Source: Stephanodiscus triporus (Eukaryota > Bacillariophyta > Thalassiosirophyceae > Thalassiosirales > Thalassiosiraceae). From it: a stretch of DNA of 12,355 nt. Under the pieces are notes generated by a model, which worked only from the letters and a program-made list of their open reading frames with translations, made no database searches and was not told the origin of the DNA. The position numbers and the translations under genes are program-made. The DNA is taken from positions 1 to 12,355 of the forward strand of contig JALLAZ010000956.1 of NCBI GenBank assembly GCA_036939755.1, given 5' to 3'. Positions 7,519 to 12,355 of the stretch are shown here, piece by piece; the stretch's first letter is position 1, and each line of letters starts with the position of its first letter.

Positions 7519-10310
7519 TCACCCACCCATCAGCCTTTGCGCCATGGCAAGTGCCTGCTCCTCCCCGGTATTCCAAGCCCCCAGGGTCGTCCCCCATCGG
7601 TTCCCGGTCGCCTCTCCCGCGAAGTAGATCCTGCCGTACGTTTCCGAGAGGTTCGCAGCATCCTCGGCGATATCTCGCCCGGGCACGGGGTACGAGTGCG
7701 CCCCCATGAAGTCCTCCTCAACTCCCCACCGCGTGACGATGACCCTGTCCGGGTCGGAGATGTCCGGGAACATGGAGCGCAGGTTCGTCATCACGTCCTC
7801 CAAGACCTCCTCGTCCGATTGACCCTCCATCGCGACGGCGTCCTCCCCCGCCACGAACGACGTGAGCGACGGCTTGCCCTTCAAAGATGAGGGGTTGAAG
7901 AACGTTGTCCACCGCCCGGACGTCTCCTCATCCGGCGTGATCAGCATGAACCACATCTCGTCCTCCGGCCAGACCATGGCGGCGTCGTCATTCCACGACA
8001 GTATGCACTTGTTGATGGTGCCGAAGCCCATGGCTTCGATGCTCGCCAGCTTGTTCTCCGGAAGGGCGGGGACGAAATTGACGGTCCCAGCCTTGAGCAC
8101 GCCGAGGGATACGGTGACGAGCACGGTCTTCGCCTTCACGACCCTCGTCACGCCGTCCTCCCCGACGTACGTCACGACGGCGACGTCCGGCTCAGCCTCC
8201 GAGTCGACGTCGACGACCCTCGAATTCAGCCGTATCGACGACGAGTACTGCGCGGCGTACCGGGCTGCGATGTTCCCGAATCCAGCCCCGGGCACGGACA
8301 TGTAATACGAGTCGACGGCGTACCCCGGCGGGAAGAACTTAATCTCGTTGATGTCCAACATCGAACTGTCGCCGGCATTCTCGACCTCGACGGATGCCTC
8401 GATGAGGTCGAGGAAATCGAGCGCCTCGTCGTCGGTGTAGCCCCATCGTTGGATATACCAATCGATCGCCTCTGCGCCGGGGGAGAGGGAGAGAGAAGAG
8501 GATTGGGTGAGATGGAGACGAAAAAGTACACAAAGTCGGAAAAAGTGCAGAGAGGGACGTCGTGCACATTCGGAGCGCCACGAACAACGACACCGTCCAC
8601 CCTCCCTCCCTCCCTCCCTCCCTCCCTCCCTCCCTCACCTTCGTAGCTCATGCCGCCCATCTCGTCGAGCCGATTGTCCCTGAATTCGTGAAATCCGCCC
8701 CACAACGTGTCCATATTCTCGGAAGAGACCGCGTCGTCCAACGCCTCCGCCGTCACGCCGCCGACCTCGTCGTCGTCGTTCTTGTATTGACGGTAGAACG
8801 TCCCGTACCCGAGTCCCAACGGCATCGACGTGTCCAACGGTCCACCGAGGACTGCATCGTCGAGATATCCCCCGTCATCGAGGGCGTCGGACATGTCCGT
8901 TCCCGAGTACAGCCAGTCGGCGCCGAGGTCGTATACTTGTTCGGCCGGATCGACGTTCGGATCGTTCGTCGTTCCGTCTCCCCAGCTTTCGGTCCGACAT
9001 CGTCCCCCGACGCGATCGGTCGCCTCGAGGACTAAGAATTTCGATACGCCCTCCGATGCGAGCGTCTCGATTGCGCGTATTCCCGCCCATCCCGCACCGA
9101 TCACGATCGCGTCGTACTGTTGGCATATTACGTCCATCGCAATTATGTGAGGGGGTGGGGGGACGGAGGAAACAACGAAACAATAAAACAAGACAAGACA
9201 AAACTAAACAAAAAAAACACTCACGACGGTTTCGTCGGATGTCACGTCGTCCGAGACGGCGACTTCATCGCCGAAATCGATAACGAACGCGAATCGACCG
9301 GTGTGATACCCCAGCTCGCTCGTGCCCCTGGCGTGTATGAAGTTGTTATTCCCGTATTCCGATATCGGCACCTCCCCGTCCTCGACCAACAGCTTGACGA
9401 ATTCCATCACCACCATATTCGCCGCGCCGTCCCCCCCCTCCCCCGATACCACCTCCAGGGACGTCCCGGACAGCGTCTGCCTATCGTCGGACATGAGCGT
9501 CGCCGCATCCGTCAGGTCGTACTTGAGCACCGTGCCGTCGGACGGCAATCCGATGACCGCCGAACTCCCGGCCATCAGTCCGTCGGACGAGAAGCCGATG
9601 CCGACCCATCCGCCGCCGCCGTCGTCGTCGTCGTCGATCGCCTCGAGTCGACCGCAAAGCAGCCCGTTTCCGGATCCCTCGGGGTAGGGCGGCACGACGG
9701 CGTAGTAAAACGTGGCGTACTCGTCGATGACGTACGACAGGTCGAGTACGGAGGGGCAGGAGGGCGGCTCCCCCCCCCCCCCGTCGATGTCGGACGACGA
9801 CGTCGACGGCGAGCTCGTCGGGATGACGGTCGACGTCGAGCCGACGACGACGTCGTCGTCGTCGTCCTCCTCCTCCCCCCCGTCCGCGACGTCGCCGCCG
9901 CCGTCGACGGCCTCGTTGGCGGAGGCGTCCGTTCCACCGCGACGGTCGAGTCCAAGTCCCAGTCCCAGTCCCAGCCCGAGCGCGACCATGACGACGACGA
10001 GTACGGACGCGACGAACAGATTCCTACCCCTCCTCTTGCCGCCGTCGACGCCGTCGGGACCGACGACGACGGACGACGAAGACGACGACTTCTTCGTCGT
10101 CGACGGGATGGGAGGGAGCGGGGGGGGAGGAGGGGGGGGAGGCGGTATGCCGCTCTCGTCGTCGTCGTCGTAGTCGTCGTCGTCGATTTCGAGGTCGACG
10201 TTGCCGGCCCCCGTCGTCGGGCTTGGCGACGGACTGCCGCCCTCGTCGAGCTCCACGGCCTCCACGATCCCGGACTCATCCAGCTGCTTGTCCCTCGAGA
10301 ATAATCCCAT
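7519..10310 (-). CDS. Membrane-anchored DOMON-flavin amine oxidase fusion, three exons
   Basis: The model joins exons 10310-9225, 9116-8639 and 8471-7519 (2517 nt, 838 residues plus TGA). The start is the ATG at 10308-10310. Residues 1-91 are an acidic, proline-rich tail (D runs, PPPPPPPPPLPPIP). KRRGR (92-96) and a hydrophobic helix (97-121, ending in Leu-Gly repeats) make a type II anchor. After an acidic Ser/Thr/Gly linker, residues about 185-348 form a DOMON domain (GWVGIGFSSDGLMAGSSAVI; GNNNFIHARG; GYHTGRFAFVID), with M246 and H336 or H326 as candidate haem ligands. Residues 363-838 are an FAD amine oxidase: YDAIVIGAGWAGI with GxGxxG at 369-374, VLEATDRVGGRCRT, FGTINKCILSW with the conserved flavin-proximal Lys at 676, and IYFAGEATGNRWGTTLGAW (804-822). 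No Cys for covalent FAD is seen near the C-terminal motif, as in polyamine oxidases rather than MAO. It likely oxidises an amine or polyamine outside the cytoplasm. Alternative: two genes, with the oxidase starting at the ATG at 9135-9137. Confidence 0.75.
8472..8638 (-). other. Intron 2 of the DOMON-amine oxidase gene (phase 1)
   Basis: The donor is GAAG/GTGAGG at 8638 and the acceptor is CCCCCGGCGCAG/AG at 8472, giving 167 nt. Joining the exons restores SYEEAIDWYIQRWGYTDDEA, continuous with the C-terminal oxidase frame. Unspliced, the frame runs into low-complexity Gly/Arg/Glu codons and loses similarity. The first 39 nt of the intron are almost entirely the GGGA microsatellite. Confidence 0.85.
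8600..8636 (-). repeat. (GGGA)n microsatellite, nine G3 tracts, at a 5' splice site
   Basis: The plus strand shows nine CCC tracts separated by single T from 8600 to 8634. The transcribed sense is therefore GGG repeated nine times with one-A loops, beginning 3 nt after the GTGA of the intron 2 donor. Nine G3 tracts with 1-nt loops satisfy the standard G-quadruplex pattern in both coding-strand DNA and pre-mRNA. Confidence 0.85.
9117..9224 (-). other. Intron 1 of the DOMON-amine oxidase gene (phase 0)
   Basis: On the minus strand the DOMON exon ends ACC GTC and is followed by GTGAGTG, a near-ideal 5' splice site. The 108-nt intron has T- and C-rich stretches and ends in CCAACAG at 9117, after which TAC GAC GCG ATC opens the FAD-binding strand. 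Splicing is phase 0 and gives ...DETV-YDAIVIGAGWAGI. Without splicing, the DOMON frame stops at 9204-9206 only six codons past the donor, with no polyadenylation space before the oxidase begins. The length is a multiple of three, but the intron contains that stop, so retention would yield a truncated DOMON protein. Confidence 0.7.
9948..9980 (-). repeat. Hexanucleotide repeat coding for (Leu-Gly)n in a transmembrane helix
   Basis: Minus-strand codons alternate Leu (CTC/CTG/CTT) and Gly (GGA/GGG), giving LGLGLGLGLGL at residues 111-121. This forms the outer half of the predicted membrane anchor. The core is a (CTGGGA)n-type tandem with slight decay. Confidence 0.75.
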
Positions 10311-11041
10311 GTCGGTCGTTACTCGTCGTTCTCGTCGTTCTCGTCGTCGTCGTTATTTAGCGTAGAGTAGTGGTAAATGCCCTCCGACTTTTGGACGCGG
10401 TGAAGTCCGTACTATTATTTATTCTGAACGGAAAATGATGTGATCTTGTGAAAAAATAAAAAACATGAGCCCAGAGTCATTTTCTTGGGCGAGAGAAAGA
10501 GAGCGAGTACATTAATTTGTATTTTGATCCCACGTATCTAAAAAGTTTGCTCGGTGAACGATGAATTAGATATCTCTAGCTAAGTAGGTAGAGTCGATTT
10601 GATAATTATCGTGAGGTTACGTACCATGGAGATGATAACAGCGTTGGGGAGATTTTTTTGAAGAAACAGGGATGTGAGTGAGAAAAACCGATGCCTCTAA
10701 CCTAGCTTACATCATAATCTCAACGGGTTCCGTCCCCAGACGAGTATATTAGTTCCGACGCATCGTGACCTCAGCGACCGCTGATTATTTTTTTGCGAGA
10801 AAGCAAAATTGGCGTTGCGTGTCTTTCTTTTTGATTCCGACGTGGAAATTCGAGAAATGCGTTGCCCACCCCGATAAATCCTCGAGGCGCGCGCCCTCCC
10901 CTCCCGGAAGGGCTCCGATCCGCTCCTTGGCTTGCTCCCGCGCCTGGGACAATCCTAACGGATGGCCCGACGACTCAACACCAGTTCCGAGGGGGGAAAG
11001 AGGAGCAGCATCAATACACAATAATAATATTACAACGAACG
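10311..11041. other. Divergent intergenic region between two gene starts
   Basis: These 731 bp lie between the ATG of the DOMON-amine oxidase gene (minus) and the ATG of the phosphatase gene (plus), so both promoters and 5' leaders must be here. The segment next to 10310 is a short tandem repeat. The middle (about 10390-10800) is AT-richer than either gene and holds no recognised motif. The right part (about 10860-11000) is GC-rich. A plus-strand open frame from 10765 to 11211 overlaps the phosphatase start out of frame and shows no similarity. No TATA box, RNA gene or transposon is evident. Confidence 0.55.
10322..10354 (-). repeat. 9-bp tandem repeat in the presumed 5' leader of the DOMON-amine oxidase gene
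   Basis: On the plus strand CTCGTCGTT occurs at 10322-10330 and 10331-10339 and is followed by CTCGTCGTCGTCGTT. In the sense of the transcript this is AACGACGAG repeated just 11 nt upstream of the ATG. It is probably a microsatellite-like expansion. An effect on translation is possible but not shown. Confidence 0.6.
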
Positions 11042-11339
11042 ATGGCCTCCCCCTCCCTCCCCATCACGGACGAGCCGACGACGACATTTCCGTCGGCTCC
11101 TCCGACCTCGTCCTCCGGAGGCCGTCCCCGCCCCCGTCCCCGTCTCGCCGTCGACGTCTCCGCCGCGAACGACAACGACAACAACGACAACGACCACGAC
11201 GGCGCCGATAACAATCGTCCGCGTTTCCTCGGCTGCGGCGGCAACCAGACCCCCGCCGGCGTGCGCGGTCGTGCCGACCTGCGCAGTCCCGGCGCCAAGG
11301 CCACGCCCCTCGGCTCCTCCGGTCCGTTCGCGATGGAAT

Positions 11340-11374
<35 letters not shown>

Positions 11375-12277
11375 ACCGCCACCGACGACGCAACTGACGA
11401 CGACGACGACGACGACGACGACGGCGGGGTGGGTGGAGTCGTCGATCATCCCCCGACGGAAGAAGTGGCGGCGCCGGCCGCCGCCTCGCCCCGGGAGAAG
11501 AACAAGGACGACGGCCGCGATGGTAACGGCGACTCCTCCTCCTCCTCCTCCTCCTCCCCGTTGGCGAACTTCATCACCCAGACCGACAGGCACGGCAGGC
11601 CCTCCACGCCCCGTCTCGCGTCCGGCGGCGCGCTGGTCGATCCGACCGCGGGGAGGAGACATCAGCGTCATCATCGTCATCATCGCCGCGGCGGCGGTCG
11701 GGTCGCGCCATCCGTCGCCTCCGGGAACGACGTCCACGACAAAGATCACGACGATCACGACGACGATGACGACGTCGCCATGGCCGACGCGCAGGTCGAT
11801 CACGATGGCACGGGGGGGGGTGGAGGCGGCGGGGGGACGACGACGGGAATGGCGAGGGACGACGCGTGCGAGACCATCATCGACGGGATGAGGAGGATGT
11901 GCTGCTGTCTCCTGCCCGGGGAGGAAGGAGGCGGGTCGTCTTCGTCTTCCTCGGGGAATGGCGGGACGATCGTCGTCGCGAACATGGACGACGACGACGA
12001 CGAGGACGTCGCGTCGACGTCGTCGGCGTCCCCCGCATCCCCCTCGTCGTCCTTCCCGCCCGTCCATCCGATCGGGTATTCCACCCGCGGGCACGACGCG
12101 CCTCCCCTGATGGAGGAGGATTCGGCGCTGAACGACAACCCCAATCGCGTGCGATTGCTGCCGCAATTGTGCGAGCGCGATTACGGGAAGAAGTGCCTCG
12201 TGTTGGACTTGGACGAGACCCTCGTCCACTCGAGCTTTCGGGCCGTGTCGGGGGCGGACTTCGTCATACCCGTGCAG
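11042..12277 (+). CDS. SCP/NLI-interacting-factor-like phosphatase (FCP1-homology domain), first exon, partial
   Basis: The frame is open from the ATG at 11042 (ACGATGG context) through 412 codons and on to the window end. I end the exon at 12277, where CCC GTG CAG is followed by GTGCGT, a plausible 5' splice site (phase 0). Similarity to SCP phosphatases should continue after this point, but the frame instead becomes a poly-Val run from a TTG repeat. Residues 374-412 read LLPQLCERDYGKKCLVLDLD, then ETLVHSSFRAV and ADFVIPVQ: the start of an FCP1-homology domain with catalytic DxDxT at 389-393 (first Asp nucleophile). The preceding 370 residues are low complexity: D10 (101-110), D9 (119-127), S8 (165-172), His/Arg and Gly runs. 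MRRMCCCLLPG (283-293) resembles the Cys cluster that is palmitoylated in animal SCPs. Relatives dephosphorylate Ser of the RNA polymerase II C-terminal domain or SMAD-type substrates. The rest of the gene lies outside the window. Confidence 0.85.
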
Positions 12278-12293
12278 GTGCGTCATTCCCGTT

Positions 12294-12328
<35 letters not shown>

Positions 12329-12355
12329 ACTTTGTTTTTCTTTCTCCCTTTTTTT
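12278..12355 (+). other. Start of intron 1 of the phosphatase gene, with (TTG)11
   Basis: The intron begins GTGCGT at 12278 and contains about 11 TTG units (12294-12328) followed by T-rich sequence to the window edge. No acceptor is in the window. The donor is a good but not perfect match, and its placement rests mainly on the abrupt loss of phosphatase similarity at this point. Confidence 0.65.

Noticed and set aside
9120..10304. A 394-codon plus-strand open frame opposite the DOMON exon
   Set aside because: It is an antisense shadow of a GC-rich coding exon with Arg/Val/Asp repeats and no family resemblance. The minus strand has the start codon, membrane anchor and DOMON motifs.
11030..12286. 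A 418-codon minus-strand open frame across the whole phosphatase exon
   Set aside because: It is antisense to a frame containing a clear DxDxT phosphatase motif. Its Val/Arg/Gly-rich product is what GAC, TCC and GGN codon runs give when read backwards, because such GC-rich codons rarely make antisense stops.
12294..12328. Poly-Val continuation of the phosphatase frame through the TTG repeat
   Set aside because: The run of Val and Phe codons follows a CAG/GTGCGT donor at the exact point where phosphatase similarity stops, so it is better explained as intron.
1..12355. CRISPR arrays, bacterial operons, tRNA or rRNA genes
   Set aside because: No regularly spaced repeats with spacers, no Shine-Dalgarno-linked gene series, and no cloverleaf or TTCGA-type B-box that I could fit. 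The GT-AG introns and retroelement indicate nuclear eukaryotic DNA.

Overview
This window looks like nuclear DNA of a diatom, or a closely related stramenopile alga. The evidence is a degraded Copia-type retroelement whose gag and integrase resemble diatom families I recall, a membrane-anchored GT77-like glycosyltransferase, compact GT-AG introns of 108 and 167 nt, and proteins rich in Asp, Ser and Gly runs encoded by GAC/TCC/GGN microsatellites. I cannot name the species from the sequence.

Layout. Positions 1-1044 hold no gene I can support, but carry two adjacent strong hairpins (745-765 and 773-815). Positions 1046-3361 (minus strand) are a decayed Copia-like element: a gag with one frameshift, fused through an internal deletion to a protease/integrase fragment with two in-frame stops, with no reverse transcriptase. 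Its upstream leader or LTR remnant lies at about 3362-3880. Next to it, 3882-4217 (plus) is the C-terminal piece of a DDE transposase with a substituted catalytic residue. Positions 4218-5486 are an intergenic stretch containing several small inverted repeats.

The right-hand half is genic. A single-exon type II membrane glycosyltransferase (5487-7241, plus) converges on a GC-rich three-exon gene on the minus strand (10310 to 7519). In my reading that gene encodes one 838-residue protein: acidic and proline-rich cytoplasmic tail, a transmembrane segment with an unusual (Leu-Gly) repeat, a DOMON domain, and a C-terminal FAD-dependent amine oxidase. Both splice junctions keep frame. The DOMON-then-flavoenzyme order resembles cellobiose dehydrogenase and would make this a membrane-tethered haem/flavin amine oxidase, which is the most interesting object in the window. 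A 731-bp divergent intergenic region separates it from the first exon (11042-12277, plus) of an SCP/NLI-interacting-factor-type phosphatase with the DxDxT catalytic motif. That gene leaves the window inside its first intron.

The genes do not form an obvious pathway. The glycosyltransferase and the amine oxidase are both predicted membrane-anchored proteins with lumenal or extracellular catalytic domains, but a functional link is not shown by the sequence. Base composition and third-codon-position use change visibly near 7.5 kb, from a mixed-composition transposon-rich part to a GC-rich part.
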